This document shows, one piece after another, positions 1 to 8,191 of a stretch of DNA of 42,154 nt. The DNA comes from Hyphococcus sp. GTDB taxonomy: Bacteria; Pseudomonadota; Alphaproteobacteria; Caulobacterales; Parvularculaceae. The DNA is taken from positions 1-42,154 of the forward strand of contig JAJFGA010000025.1 in the NCBI GenBank assembly GCA_021776375.1, read 5' to 3'. The notes beneath the pieces are model-generated. The model had not been told where the DNA came from. It worked only from the letters and a program-made list of their open reading frames with translations, and did no database searches. A program made the translations under genes and the position numbers. Position 1 is the first letter of the stretch; every line of letters begins with the position of its first letter.

Positions 1-263
1 ATGATCATGGATCTATGGCGACAATCGGACGCGACAAAGCGATCGCAGATATTAACGGCTTCAGGTTCAGCGGATTTCCGGGATGGCTTTTTTGGAGCTT
101 TGCGCACATTTATTTTCTTGTCGGATTTCGAAACCGAATAACCATCGGACTTAGTTGGTTATGGTCCTATTTAACGTGGCAACGGGGAGTGCGACTGATC
201 ACTGGTATTAACGAGCCTGTACAAACCGCGCAGCAAAAATCCAAAACGTCTCGCGCGGCATAA
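1..263 (+). CDS. ndh: Type II NADH:quinone oxidoreductase (NDH-2), 3' end only
   Basis: The window opens inside this gene; the reading frame starts at base 3 and runs to a TAA at 261-263. The visible C-terminus reads DHGSMATIGR followed by FPGWLFWSFAHIYFLVGF and then a RxRL/RxTIG-type tail ending in RGVRLITG. The GSMATIGR motif and the amphipathic Trp/Phe-rich helix before it are typical of the C-terminal part of type II NADH dehydrogenases. In that family this part covers the FAD/quinone site and anchors the monotopic enzyme to the inner membrane. Known family role: transfer of electrons from NADH to quinone without proton pumping. The FAD- and NADH-binding Rossmann domains lie outside the window, so only the tail can be judged. 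The ATG at 15 is internal and not the start. Confidence 0.85.
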   Translation, partial: DHGSMATIGRDKAIADINGFRFSGFPGWLFWSFAHIYFLVGFRNRITIGLSWLWSYLTWQRGVRLITGINEPVQTAQQKSKTSRAA

Positions 264-317
264 ATATTGTTTGCGCTTAACGGTTAGCGCGGCGTCCGAT
301 AGGTTTTTACTCCACCG

Positions 318-432
318 CTATCCTTCGCGACGCGAACCTTTCGGTTCGCTCCTCAGGATGAGGGTTTTTTATTATGGAAAAGTTGCTCCACCCTCATCCT
401 GAGGAGCGGCGAAGCCGCGTCTCGAAGGATAG
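318..432. repeat. Palindromic intergenic repeat (CCTCATCCTGAGG type)
   Basis: Two arms face each other. The inner 15 bases at 350-364 (ending CAGGATGAGGG) are the exact reverse complement of 391-405. The outer 16 bases at 318-333 match the reverse complement of 417-432 at 15 positions. Each arm also holds its own small hairpin (GCGAACC/GGTTCGC at 332-349, GCGGC/GCCGC at 406-418). The element lies between the convergent ends of ndh and the YceI gene. Elements with this core are common dispersed repeats in alphaproteobacteria. Here it probably also acts as a bidirectional transcript end. Confidence 0.75.
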
Positions 433-448
433 CTGCAAAGCGCGAACA

Positions 449-1075
449 TCAGTTTCTGATAAACTCCGCCTCAATCGTAATTTCTACCGCATCGGCAATA
501 AGTCCGCTGAACCGACTAACGCCAAACGCAGTCCGGTCGATTACCGCGCGTGCGGAAAAACCAACAATATAGGCGCCGCGCAAACGGTCTCTCCCGCCGC
601 CGTTAAACGTCACCGCAAATGTCACCGGCGAGCTGACGCCGTGCAGCGTTAAATCGCCGGTCATCTCACCAGTATTGTCGCCGGTAAGGGTGATCGCGGT
701 GGAACGGAAGCTCGCTTCGGGGAAAGCGCCAGCGTCAAACCAGTCTGGACCCATCAACGTGGCGGCAAATTCGTCATTGGCAATATCGAGGCTGGTCATG
801 TCGATGACGGCCTCGATGCGCGCGGCCTGCGGGTTGTCCGCATCGAAATCAAGACTGGCGTCGAAACGCTCAAACCGGCCGGTGAATGTTGAAAATCCAA
901 GATGGTCGATGCCGAACAAGAGGGCGGCGTGATCTTTATCGAGCGCATAAGCGCCGGCGCGCAGGGCCGTCGCCTCGCTCGAAACATTGGGTTTGAGTGC
1001 TGGCGCCAGCACCGAAGCGCAACCGGCGACGGCAATCAGCACTGTCGCGGCAAGGGCTTTTAAGGATACCGACAA
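449..1075 (-). CDS. YceI family lipoprotein
   Basis: About 208 residues. I chose the TTG at 1075 because GGAG lies 8 bases upstream and the product then starts with a clean lipoprotein signal (hydrophobic stretch, then VAGC, with Cys about residue 18). A TTG at 1105 has no ribosome site. The mature part has the YceI fold signature: DKDHAALLFGIDHLGFSTF near the N-terminus, a long series of beta strands, GDLTLHGVSSPV, and a conserved DRTAFG motif near the end. YceI proteins are periplasmic lipocalin-like barrels that bind long isoprenoid or amphiphilic lipids in solved structures; the ligand here is unknown. The gene starts just past the stop of the upstream moeB-like gene, so the two are probably cotranscribed. 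The function of the pair together is not obvious. Confidence 0.85.
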   Translation of the reverse strand: MSVSLKALAATVLIAVAGCASVLAPALKPNVSSEATALRAGAYALDKDHAALLFGIDHLGFSTFTGRFERFDASLDFDADNPQAARIEAVIDMTSLDIANDEFAATLMGPDWFDAGAFPEASFRSTAITLTGDNTGEMTGDLTLHGVSSPVTFAVTFNGGGRDRLRGAYIVGFSARAVIDRTAFGVSRFSGLIADAVEITIEAEFIRN

Positions 1076-1077
1076 GA

Positions 1078-1848
1078 TCAGATCTCCAGATTTTGCCCGC
1101 CACAATCAGGACAGGCGGGATCGGCCGGCAGAGCGACGGCGCGAAAAGACGCCGCCAACCCGTCATATATCAACAAGCGGCCGGCAAGACTGTCGCCGAG
1201 CGATAACAATTCCTTGAGCACCTCCATGGCGGCGAGCGTTCCCATCACTCCGGTGACCGCGCCGAGAACGCCTTCTTCGGCGCAATTGACCTGACCCTCG
1301 CGCGGCGGCTCCTCGCGCACCAGGCAGCGATAACACGGCAGGACGCCGGGCGCGGCGTAAGGCTTGAATGTCGCCAGCTGGCCTTCAAACCGCCCGACAG
1401 CGGCGGAGACCAGCGGCTTTTTCGCGGTTGTGCAAGCGCGGTTCAGCACGTAGCGGGTCTGGAAATTATCAACGCCCTCGGCGACGAGATCATAACCGGC
1501 GATAATTTCCGCGGCATTGTCATCAGTGAGGCGCAACGCATGGGGAATGATTTCAACGCCGGAATTGAGCCGCCGGGCAAAATCCGCCGCGCTCGCGGTC
1601 TTGGCGCGACCGATATCTTCCGTGCCATGAATGGTCTGGCGCTGAAGGTTCGACAAGGCGACCGCATCGTCATCAACAACGCCGATAGTCCCAACCCCGG
1701 CGGCGGCGAGATATTGGATCAGCGGACTGCCAAGCCCGCCGGCGCCAACCACCAGCACGCGCGCAGCCAAAAGCTGCTGCTGGCCCTGGCCGCCAACCTC
1801 TTTCAGAAGGATATGACGGGCGTATCGTTCGCGTTGTTCTTCGTTCAT
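1078..1848 (-). CDS. moeB: MoeB/ThiF-type sulfur-carrier protein adenylyltransferase
   Basis: 256 residues, full length for a MoeB without a rhodanese domain. The ATP-binding motif GAGGLGS lies at residues 35-41, followed by the acidic VVDDD at 58-62 and the conserved NLQRQ segment at 67-71. Asp127 sits in the GVDNFQTR motif, which aligns with the TDN(F)xTR motif of the family. Four zinc cysteines are present: Cys172 and Cys175 (PCYRC) and Cys246 and Cys249 (CPDC). Family role: adenylation of the C-terminal Gly-Gly of a ubiquitin-like sulfur carrier (MoaD or ThiS) for molybdopterin or thiamine synthesis, in the cytoplasm. With no moaD or thiS in view, MoeB versus ThiF cannot be decided; length and motif layout favour MoeB. 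Its stop overlaps the ribosome site of the downstream YceI gene. Confidence 0.88.
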   Translation of the reverse strand: MNEEQRERYARHILLKEVGGQGQQQLLAARVLVVGAGGLGSPLIQYLAAAGVGTIGVVDDDAVALSNLQRQTIHGTEDIGRAKTASAADFARRLNSGVEIIPHALRLTDDNAAEIIAGYDLVAEGVDNFQTRYVLNRACTTAKKPLVSAAVGRFEGQLATFKPYAAPGVLPCYRCLVREEPPREGQVNCAEEGVLGAVTGVMGTLAAMEVLKELLSLGDSLAGRLLIYDGLAASFRAVALPADPACPDCGGQNLEI

Positions 1849-1877
1849 GGCCGCAGCTTAGACCCGCACCGCGCCGG

Positions 1878-2052
1878 CGTCATCCCGTGCGCAATGCGTC
1901 GCGAAGTGACGCTTTGCAGGCCTCGATGATAGTCGGGGCGGATCGCCCGCAACAGATCCCGGACCAGCATTGCATCACCCCGACCGCGAAGGCGGTCGAA
2001 TCATAAATTGCGCGCCTTCGCGCGCGTGTGCTGCAACGCATCCGGGATGACG
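1878..2052. repeat. Intergenic repeat with CGTCATCCCG terminal arms, copy 1
   Basis: The element starts with CGTCATCCCG at 1878-1887 and ends with its reverse complement CGGGATGACG at 2043-2052. Inside lie a second CCCGGACCAGC-like core near 1958 and the segment TGCAACGCATC just before the right arm. A second copy with the same ends and similar internal words lies at 11171-11306. No credible gene is seen in this gap; a 65-codon minus-strand frame across it has no coding character. It fills the space between the start of moeB and the stop of dut. Confidence 0.7.
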
Positions 2053-2076
2053 ACGCCTCTTCCTTTGGTATGTCCA

Positions 2077-2592
2077 CTAAACCCCGGTCGACCCAAACCC
2101 GCCAGCGCCGCGGTCGGTCTCGTCGAGCTCGCCAACCTCTTCAAAGCGCGCCTGCCACACCGGGGCGATGACCATCTGGCCGATGCGGTCGCCGCGATTG
2201 ATGGTGAAGTCGTCTTGCCCGTGATTGATCAAGATCACCTTCAGCTCGCCGCGATAATCGGCGTCGATCGTGCCCGGCGCGTTGACGCAGGCGATGCCGT
2301 GCTTTGCCGCCAAACCGGAGCGTGGGCGCATCTGCGCCTCCCAGCCCGGCGGCAGGGCGATGGCGATGCCGGTCGGGACCATGAACCGCTCGCCCGGCGC
2401 CAGGGTCAGCGGCTGGTCAATCGCCGCGCGCACGTCACAGCCAGCGGCAAGCGCGGTCTCGTAACGCGGCAGGTCGAGACCGCGACCATGCGCCAGGCGC
2501 ATGACCCGAACCACTGGCGCTGCGGCCAGGTCCTCGCGGGCATCCAGATGAACCGTGATTTCGTCGTCAGAGCGTATTTTTGTTGCTGACAT
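2077..2592 (-). CDS. dut: dUTP diphosphatase (dUTPase)
   Basis: 171 residues with all five trimeric dUTPase motifs in order: motif 1 GCDVRAAID (51-59), motif 2 PRSGLA (90-95), motif 3 around [13 protein letters not shown] (107-119) with the catalytic Asp110, motif 4 [12 protein letters not shown] (133-144), and the Gly-rich motif 5 [10 protein letters not shown] (161-170) that closes over the substrate. The enzyme splits dUTP to dUMP and pyrophosphate, keeping uracil out of DNA and feeding dTMP synthesis, in the cytoplasm. It is about 20 residues longer at the N-terminus than the E. coli enzyme. That extension (residues 1-25) is acidic and may be partly a leader; a later Met (31) would remove the first strand, so the ATG at 2592 is kept. 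The gene stands alone between repeat-rich gaps. Confidence 0.96.
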   Translation of the reverse strand: MSATKIRSDDEITVHLDAREDLAAAPVVRVMRLAHGRGLDLPRYETALAAGCDVRAAIDQPLTLAPGERFMVPTGIAIALPPGWEAQMRPRSGLAAKHGIACVNAPGTIDADYRGELKVILINHGQDDFTINRGDRIGQMVIAPVWQARFEEVGELDETDRGAGGFGSTGV

Positions 2593-3150
2593 TTGGCGTT
2601 CCTGTCGCGTTTTGCAGCGCCATTATCCAGCAGTTTGCCTCATAAACGAATGTTTCTTTCCACAGCTTTTCCGGCAGACTCCCCCAGTTTTTTCCAAACA
2701 GGGAAATGCCCGCAAAAATCAAAATGTCAAAGAGCCCACGCGAGCGAACAAGCAGTGTTCCTCACGCATGAACGCCGTAAAGGGCTGGATGTGTGTTGCG
2801 GCGCTCCTTCCATGAGGAGCCGACCCGCCTGGTTCAAAAGCCGCATCTCGACGCTGAGAAGAGCTTAAGGCCGCCGAAATGCGTGAGGATAACTTTTCAC
2901 CAAATATAGGTTTTATGGCCAACTACCCTCTCAGGGTTGTAAAATCGAAGAATCGATTCGTGTCAGGGTTGTGTGGATAGAGCCTTATACTCAGGCTTTT
3001 GATTCAGCCCAAGCGCCCCCTCCGTCACTACGTGACACCTCCCCCGTAAACGGGGGGGTAATTAAGGCCAAGCTTGCTGCAAGCGCCTTCTTCCCCCGTT
3101 TACGGGGGAAGTGGCGGCGAACGGTCGAAGGGGGCTTAGCGGCCGCGCCG
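2593..3150. other. 558-bp intergenic region without a supported gene
   Basis: This gap lies upstream of dut and downstream of the DUF885 gene. I find no reading frame with coding character and no tRNA fold. It holds a direct repeat TCAGGGTTGT at 2931-2940 and 2963-2972, 32 bp apart and flanking the palindrome GAATCGATTC (2950-2959). It also holds a hairpin repeat element at 3011-3137. The dut promoter must lie here but no convincing -35/-10 pair stands out. Confidence 0.6.
3011..3137. repeat. Palindromic repeat with two CCCCCGTAAACGGGGG hairpins
   Basis: Hairpin CCCCCGTAAACGGGGG lies at 3041-3056, and a related hairpin TTCCCCCGTTTACGGGGGAA lies at 3091-3110. The outer flanks (AAGCGCCCCCTCCGTC at 3011-3026 and a GAAGGGGGCTT at the right end) are imperfect inverted copies of each other. 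The whole element can fold as one large cruciform. It sits just downstream of the DUF885 gene stop at 3151 and may serve as its transcript end. Confidence 0.65.
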
Positions 3151-5046
3151 CTACCCTGCCTTCTTCGCCACAACCCAACCATCAATCTTCCGCTCCAGCA
3201 CGGGCAGCGGCATTGAGCCGGTCATCAGGATTTCGTCGTGGAAGGCGCGGATGTCGAAATCGTCACCGAGCGCGGTTTCTGCTCTTTCGCGCAGCTCGTT
3301 AATCTTCAGCATACCGAGCTTGTAGGACGTCGCCTGACCGGGCCAGACGGCGTAGCGTTCAATTTCGCGGGTGATGGACGCGCGGGTGTCGCCGGTGACT
3401 GATTGCATATAATCGATCGACTGTTCACGGGTCCAATGTTTGTGATGCAGGCCGCTATCGACCACCAGGCGCGCAGCGCGGAACAGCTCCGACTGCAGAC
3501 GGCTGAGATTGCCGAACGGATCCCCCTCATACATCCCCATTTCAGCGGCGACCTGTTCGGCGTAAAGCGCCCAGCCTTCGGAAAACTCTGAATAGCGGAG
3601 CATGTTACGGATCAGCGGAAGTCCAGCCGATTGCTCCAGTGAGCGCTGGAAGTGATGGCCGGGCACAGCTTCATGATAGGTCAGCGTTTTCAGCGTGTGC
3701 TTGGGCCAGTCGGCCGTGTCTTTGAGGTTGATCCAGTAAACGCCGCCGCGCGAACCGTCGAGCGCCGGGCTGGTATAGTAACCGCCGGGCGAGGTATCTT
3801 GTTCATAGACCGGGATGCGGCGCACCTCGATGCTCTGTTCGGGGATGGTTCCAAACCAGTCCGGTGCGACAGCCATGATCGCGTCGACCTGGTCCTTGAG
3901 GGAGGCAAGAAGCTCTGCGCGGCCTTCATCCGTATTCGGATAACGCATGTCCTCGCGCGCGCCAATCGCCTCAAAGCGCTCGGCAGCTGAGCCTTCCGTG
4001 AGGCCCTCGGCTTGAAGGATCGCTTCCATCTCGGCGGTAATGCGCGCAACTTCGGAAAGCCCGAGCGCATGAATATCATCGCCGGTGCGCCCGCCGGCGC
4101 CATAAGAGTCGAGGGCATGCTGGTAAAATTCAACGCCGACATCGCCGAGACGCCACACGCCAGCCTCCCGGCCAGCCTGCGCTGTGAAGTTTTCAAGCGC
4201 CGCCGCCAACCGTGCATAGGCGGGATAAACAACACTATCGACCGCCTCCGCTGCGCGCCCGTTCAGCCCCTCGCGCTCATCTTCGCTAAGGCCTTCGATC
4301 TCCGCGATCTTGGCTGCAAACGTCGTCGCCAGCGGGTTGTCAGCCGGTTCGGAGGATGTGAAGCCCTTGATCGAACCGACCGCGCCTTCGATGGCGAAAT
4401 AGGGCGGCACGACGCCGAGCGCCGCGTCCCCGCCAAGGGATTCAATCACCTCGTCAAACACCCGTCCAAACTCAGCCAGGCGCGTAAGATAAGCTTCTGC
4501 ATCAGCTTTCGTCGCCAGGGGCTGCTGGGTCTGTAACAGGCGCGGCAGGAAGAGATGCGTGCCGGTGAGTTGGGTAATCGTATAAGGGCTCGCCGAGCCC
4601 CAGGGCGTGGCGCCGCCAAAGTCAAACTGGTTGCGCCGGGCGCCGGTCTCATAAGCGTCGCGCAACACATCATAGGTTGTGCGCGCCTGCGTCCCCAGCG
4701 CGTCGCGATCGAGCCCGCGAATATCCTGCAGGAACCGCTCATTCATATGGCGCGCCTCATCATTGGCGGCAAAGCCATATTTCCCGAGCCGAGCATTATA
4801 ACCGGCCCCGCCAACCTCCTCGCTCACGCCGAGTACGGTGGCGAACTCCGGCGCGGCTTTTAAAACCTCCGCCGCATGCGCCGCCGCCATCTCCAGCAGC
4901 ACGTCGTCAGGATTGGCGACAACGGCCTCTTCAGCCGCCGGCGTTTGCGTATCCGCGGCAGGCGCCTGCGCACCGTCTTTCTCGCCGCAACCGGCGAGCG
5001 CAATCAGCCCTATGCCAACATATAAAAATGATGATTTCTGGCGCAT
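3151..5046 (-). CDS. DUF885 family putative metallopeptidase, lipoprotein
   Basis: About 631 residues from the ATG at 5046, chosen because a GGGGAG ribosome site precedes it and the product then begins with a lipoprotein signal (MRQKSSFLYVGIGLIALAGC, Cys20). A GTG at 5085 would bury that signal behind a charged leader. After a Pro/Ala-rich linker comes the long helical DUF885 domain. The zinc-site motif HEAVPGHHFQ lies near residue 457 and EGWALYAEQ near residue 490; together they give the HExxxGHH...E arrangement typical of the family. DUF885 proteins are related to M32/M3-like zinc carboxypeptidases, and the substrate is unknown. The protein is probably anchored to the outer membrane facing the periplasm. 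It follows an S10 carboxypeptidase gene on the same strand, 180 bp away, so both may belong to peptide scavenging. Confidence 0.88.
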   Translation of the reverse strand: MRQKSSFLYVGIGLIALAGCGEKDGAQAPAADTQTPAAEEAVVANPDDVLLEMAAAHAAEVLKAAPEFATVLGVSEEVGGAGYNARLGKYGFAANDEARHMNERFLQDIRGLDRDALGTQARTTYDVLRDAYETGARRNQFDFGGATPWGSASPYTITQLTGTHLFLPRLLQTQQPLATKADAEAYLTRLAEFGRVFDEVIESLGGDAALGVVPPYFAIEGAVGSIKGFTSSEPADNPLATTFAAKIAEIEGLSEDEREGLNGRAAEAVDSVVYPAYARLAAALENFTAQAGREAGVWRLGDVGVEFYQHALDSYGAGGRTGDDIHALGLSEVARITAEMEAILQAEGLTEGSAAERFEAIGAREDMRYPNTDEGRAELLASLKDQVDAIMAVAPDWFGTIPEQSIEVRRIPVYEQDTSPGGYYTSPALDGSRGGVYWINLKDTADWPKHTLKTLTYHEAVPGHHFQRSLEQSAGLPLIRNMLRYSEFSEGWALYAEQVAAEMGMYEGDPFGNLSRLQSELFRAARLVVDSGLHHKHWTREQSIDYMQSVTGDTRASITREIERYAVWPGQATSYKLGMLKINELRERAETALGDDFDIRAFHDEILMTGSMPLPVLERKIDGWVVAKKAG

Positions 5047-5091
5047 GGTTTCGCTCTCCCCGTCGCGTTTTGGTTTTTTGTTCACCGCAAC

Positions 5092-5134
5092 CTAGAGCAA
5101 ATCCGAGCTAAGTTAAATCACAGATTTGCTCTAG
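5092..5134. repeat. CTAGAGCAAATC palindrome
   Basis: A perfect 12-bp inverted repeat, CTAGAGCAAATC at 5092-5103 and GATTTGCTCTAG at 5123-5134, with a 19-base spacer. Palindromes with this AGAGCAAAT core are dispersed in alphaproteobacterial intergenic regions. It lies between the S10 carboxypeptidase stop and the DUF885 start, within the only space for a DUF885 promoter. Confidence 0.7.
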
Positions 5135-5226
5135 TTTCTTTGTTTGTCGCATTCCTACCGGATAACCGCGTCACACTTATCCGAAAGCGCTCTGGCAACA
5201 CCCCTTAAAAAAGCACGGGGCGGGCC

Positions 5227-6747
5227 TCATTGCCCGACGATAAAGGCGCGAATATCCGCCGCCAGCGCTTTTAGCGACGGCTCATGGATATACATCATAT
5301 GGCCCGCCTCATAATAGGTAATCGTCAGGCGGTTCCGGTCAAATCCCGGTTGCGCAAGCGTCAGCTCGGTCCCGAAAAAGGGCGTCGCCAAATCATAATA
5401 ACCGTTTGCGGCAAACACGCGTAACGATCGGTTCTGACGCATCGCCCGCTCAATCCATGGCGCCACATTAACGTAAGAGTTTTCCCCGCCGCCATCCTCC
5501 GCGTCCCAGTTCCACTCCCGCACGCCGCCAAGCGTCACATAGGGCTCACTAATCTCAACGCCGAGATCCCGCGTGAAATAGTCAAGCATCGAAGCCGTAT
5601 AGGCAGCATCTATTCCGTAAGCGGAGGGGTCATATTCCGGGTTTTCTGAAACGCCATCCGCTTCAACGCCGGTAAAGCGAGCGTCGAGCCGACCGACGGA
5701 CACGCCCTCATCGCGCAACAGCTCGCGCATGTAGCGGCGCAACGGAATGCGCAAATTGGAGCGCTCCACATAGGCAGGACTGAGCCCTGTGAAGGCGGCG
5801 AATTTTTCCGCAATCGCACTGCGCACTTCGCGCGGAGCAAGCTGCCCCTTCAAGAGCACTGGAATATATTCATCCGTGGCGAAGGCGCGCGCCGCGTTCA
5901 GAAAACGGTCAAAATCGCCGCCCCATAGGGTTTTATCGACACGGTCATGATACCAAGCCGTCGCCGCATAACTCGGCATCAACCCGATATAACCAACATC
6001 ATTGCCTGCATCGGTCGCATCCAGACCAAAGTTCAACACCGATGAAATCAAGACAACGCCATTCATGGCGATATCCGTCCAGCCGCCTTCAAGAGCCTGT
6101 AAAAGCGCGCCCGAACGGGTTGTGCCATAACTTTCGCCCATCAGATATTTCGGCGAATTCCAACGTTTATGTTCAACCAGCCAGCGGCGGATAAATTCGC
6201 GTACGGATTTAGCGTCCTGCTTGACGCCCCAATAATCATCCGTACGCGCCTCACCCAACGTGTCCGACCAACCCGTCCCAACAGGGTCGATAAACACCAG
6301 ATCGGCAACGTCGAGGATAGTTTCAGGGTTGGTGATAATATCATAGGGCGCCGCGCCGTCATCATCAGGCCCGTCCGGCAGATCAACGCGCTTTGGCCCG
6401 AAGACCCCCATATGCAACCAAAGCGACGCTGAGCCGGGACCGCCATTGAAAATAAAAGCAACCGGGCGCGTTGAAGAATCGCCAATGCCCTCCGCAATAT
6501 ATGAGGTTGAAAAAATTGAGGCGGCAGGCTCGCCGTTGTCATTATTGATATACGTCTCACCGGCGATAACCCGGTAGCGTATTGCTTTACCATTCGCCGT
6601 GATCCGGCCTTGAGATTTATAAATCCGGGGCGCTTTTTCAGTATCTGCGGCCGCAGAGGCTTTTTCTTCCGTATCCCCCTCATCCTGGGCGGCCGCGCAA
6701 GCGGTCATGATGGATAAGATAGCGGCGGCGAATATGCGTTTGATCAT
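5227..6747 (-). CDS. S10 family serine carboxypeptidase, exported
   Basis: 506 residues. The N-terminus is a signal peptide ending IMTACAAAQ; Cys17 gives a possible but not ideal lipobox. The S10 landmarks are all present: oxyanion segment NGGPGSAS (101-108), IDPVGTGWS (153-161), nucleophile Ser206 in GESYG, catalytic Asp452 in NGYYDLATPF, and catalytic His483 in GHMMYIHEPS. Family role: removal of C-terminal amino acids from peptides, most active at acidic pH in the eukaryotic members. Bacterial members are exported and common in Xanthomonas-, Caulobacter- and Sphingomonas-type genomes. Its neighbour is a DUF885 peptidase-like lipoprotein, which fits joint peptide degradation in the periplasm. 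The start ATG lies 5' of a normal basic n-region (MIKRIF). Confidence 0.93.
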   Translation of the reverse strand: MIKRIFAAAILSIMTACAAAQDEGDTEEKASAAADTEKAPRIYKSQGRITANGKAIRYRVIAGETYINNDNGEPAASIFSTSYIAEGIGDSSTRPVAFIFNGGPGSASLWLHMGVFGPKRVDLPDGPDDDGAAPYDIITNPETILDVADLVFIDPVGTGWSDTLGEARTDDYWGVKQDAKSVREFIRRWLVEHKRWNSPKYLMGESYGTTRSGALLQALEGGWTDIAMNGVVLISSVLNFGLDATDAGNDVGYIGLMPSYAATAWYHDRVDKTLWGGDFDRFLNAARAFATDEYIPVLLKGQLAPREVRSAIAEKFAAFTGLSPAYVERSNLRIPLRRYMRELLRDEGVSVGRLDARFTGVEADGVSENPEYDPSAYGIDAAYTASMLDYFTRDLGVEISEPYVTLGGVREWNWDAEDGGGENSYVNVAPWIERAMRQNRSLRVFAANGYYDLATPFFGTELTLAQPGFDRNRLTITYYEAGHMMYIHEPSLKALAADIRAFIVGQ

Positions 6748-6880
6748 CCCAAACCCTTACGTTTTCTTTATTTGCCCCAATCTAACAGGCTTTTTCCGCC
6801 GCCCGCTAGAGGCTTTTCAAGGGCCATGACGACTAGCGCCCCGTCAGAAAAGGCGAGAAATACGAAAGATCTGGCGCTAT

Positions 6881-8071
6881 TTATCGCCCACGGCGCGGGC
6901 GCAGCAGATAGCGCCCATAAACGAGTGCGAACAATACGAATGCGCTGCTCCAGACCAGGCCGGCAAAGCCTATCGCGGTATTGTAGGAAACAGGCAGAAG
7001 CGGCGCAGCGACGCGCAAGCCCGCGCCGATATTGACCAATGCGTAGATCGCAATTGTCAGCCGGTCAGCATTAAGGGCAAGGCCCGTGTGACCGCGTGTT
7101 GCCCGGGTCATCACCGCCAGCGTCATCACGCCGGCAGCGCCTGCGGTCAACGCATGCAACGCCGCGCTTTGCGCGACCAAGGCCGGCGCCAGCACTGACA
7201 GACCTAGCAAGACGAGTGCTGTCGCGAGCCAGAAATAGCCAAGATGCAGAACAAGAACCAGCGGCTCGGCGAATGTGCGCCAGCCGCGCCACCGCAACAG
7301 CCGGATATAATGCAGCGCCCCGGCGGCGATCAGAATGACGCCGCTTGAGGGCGAACCTGGCGCAAACAGCCAGGCCAAAACCCCCGCAACAAGCACCGCG
7401 AGCGCAACCTTATCGATTGCGGCAAATGGCGCTTCGAATGGCGCCCCGCTGGTTTTCGCCAACCAGTTTCGGGTAAAGCTCGGCGTTACGCGCCCGCCGA
7501 TCAGCGCCAACAGGACGGCGACCACGCCAAGCCCCCAATGCAAGCCAAAGGTCCCCGCACCGCCCTGCGCCAAACCAGCATGCCAAAGGACATTGCCCAG
7601 CCCGAGAAGACCAATCAGTACACAGATGGGTATATTGCGCCAGTTCTTGCCGGTGATCACCTCGCGCCATAAGAGCAAATCCAGCACTATCAGAAAGCCG
7701 CAATCGACCACCATCGTCAGCGGCGCACCGATCAGGTCTGCGGAAAGAATTGCCGCCCGGCCGGCGAGCCACAACCCGGCCAGCGCCGCAAGGCGAAGCC
7801 CATTGATCGGCAACCGGCCAGTCCAATTGGGGACGGCCGTCAGAATAAAACCGGCGATCACGGCGGCGAGATAACCATAGACCATCTCGCGCCCATGCCA
7901 GGCGATCAGCCCGTTGGGCGGATTAAATGTAATCACGCCGCTTAAAGCTGCCACTGTGATAAGCGGCGTAATCGCTGCGATGATCGCGCCGCCGAGGAAG
8001 AACGGGCGAAAGCCGAAGCTGAAGAACGCCGGCCCCTTATAGTGTCGCATCTGCTCGGAGGAAGACGTCAT
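6881..8071 (-). CDS. nnrS: NnrS family membrane protein
   Basis: 396 residues with about twelve hydrophobic segments spread over the whole length. The signature FFSFGFRPFFLGG lies near the N-terminus (17-29), WHGREMVYGY at about 58-67, TAVPNWTGRLP at about 78-88, and GGRVTPSFTRN near residue 200; these are the conserved blocks of NnrS. NnrS is a haem- and copper-containing inner-membrane protein whose gene in Rhodobacter is part of the nitric-oxide regulon and which protects against nitrosative stress in Vibrio. No denitrification gene or Nnr/FNR regulator is visible nearby, so this is an isolated copy. It begins about 50 bp beyond the pnp terminator. Confidence 0.93.
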   Translation of the reverse strand: MTSSSEQMRHYKGPAFFSFGFRPFFLGGAIIAAITPLITVAALSGVITFNPPNGLIAWHGREMVYGYLAAVIAGFILTAVPNWTGRLPINGLRLAALAGLWLAGRAAILSADLIGAPLTMVVDCGFLIVLDLLLWREVITGKNWRNIPICVLIGLLGLGNVLWHAGLAQGGAGTFGLHWGLGVVAVLLALIGGRVTPSFTRNWLAKTSGAPFEAPFAAIDKVALAVLVAGVLAWLFAPGSPSSGVILIAAGALHYIRLLRWRGWRTFAEPLVLVLHLGYFWLATALVLLGLSVLAPALVAQSAALHALTAGAAGVMTLAVMTRATRGHTGLALNADRLTIAIYALVNIGAGLRVAAPLLPVSYNTAIGFAGLVWSSAFVLFALVYGRYLLRPRRGR

Positions 8072-8122
8072 GATGGTGCTTTGTCCAGGTTGCGCCCATG
8101 TCTTTTAAAACGACTCTCCGCC

Positions 8123-8156
8123 AAAAAATAAGCCCCCGCAAGATACGGGGGCTTAT
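8123..8156 (-). terminator. Rho-independent terminator of pnp
   Basis: On the minus strand the sequence reads ATAAGCCCCCG, a short loop, CGGGGGCTTAT and then a run of T (the A run at 8123-8128 on the plus strand). It lies about 36 bp past the pnp stop at 8192. The strong GC stem and U tract are a textbook intrinsic terminator for the end of the rpsO-SDR-pnp transcript. Confidence 0.9.
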
Positions 8157-8191
8157 GTAGTGTGTCCGTTGTTTCGCTTAATAGCGAAAAA

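Noticed and set aside
1880-2077. 65-codon minus-strand frame between moeB and dut
   Set aside because: It lies within the CGTCATCCCG repeat element and has no coding character or ribosome site.
3011-3137. CRISPR array
   Set aside because: Only two hairpins of differing sequence are present, with no repeated spacer structure and no cas genes in the window.
2593-3150. tRNA or small RNA gene in the dut upstream gap
   Set aside because: A GTTCAAA word near 2830 recalls a T-loop, but no acceptor or anticodon stem could be paired around it.
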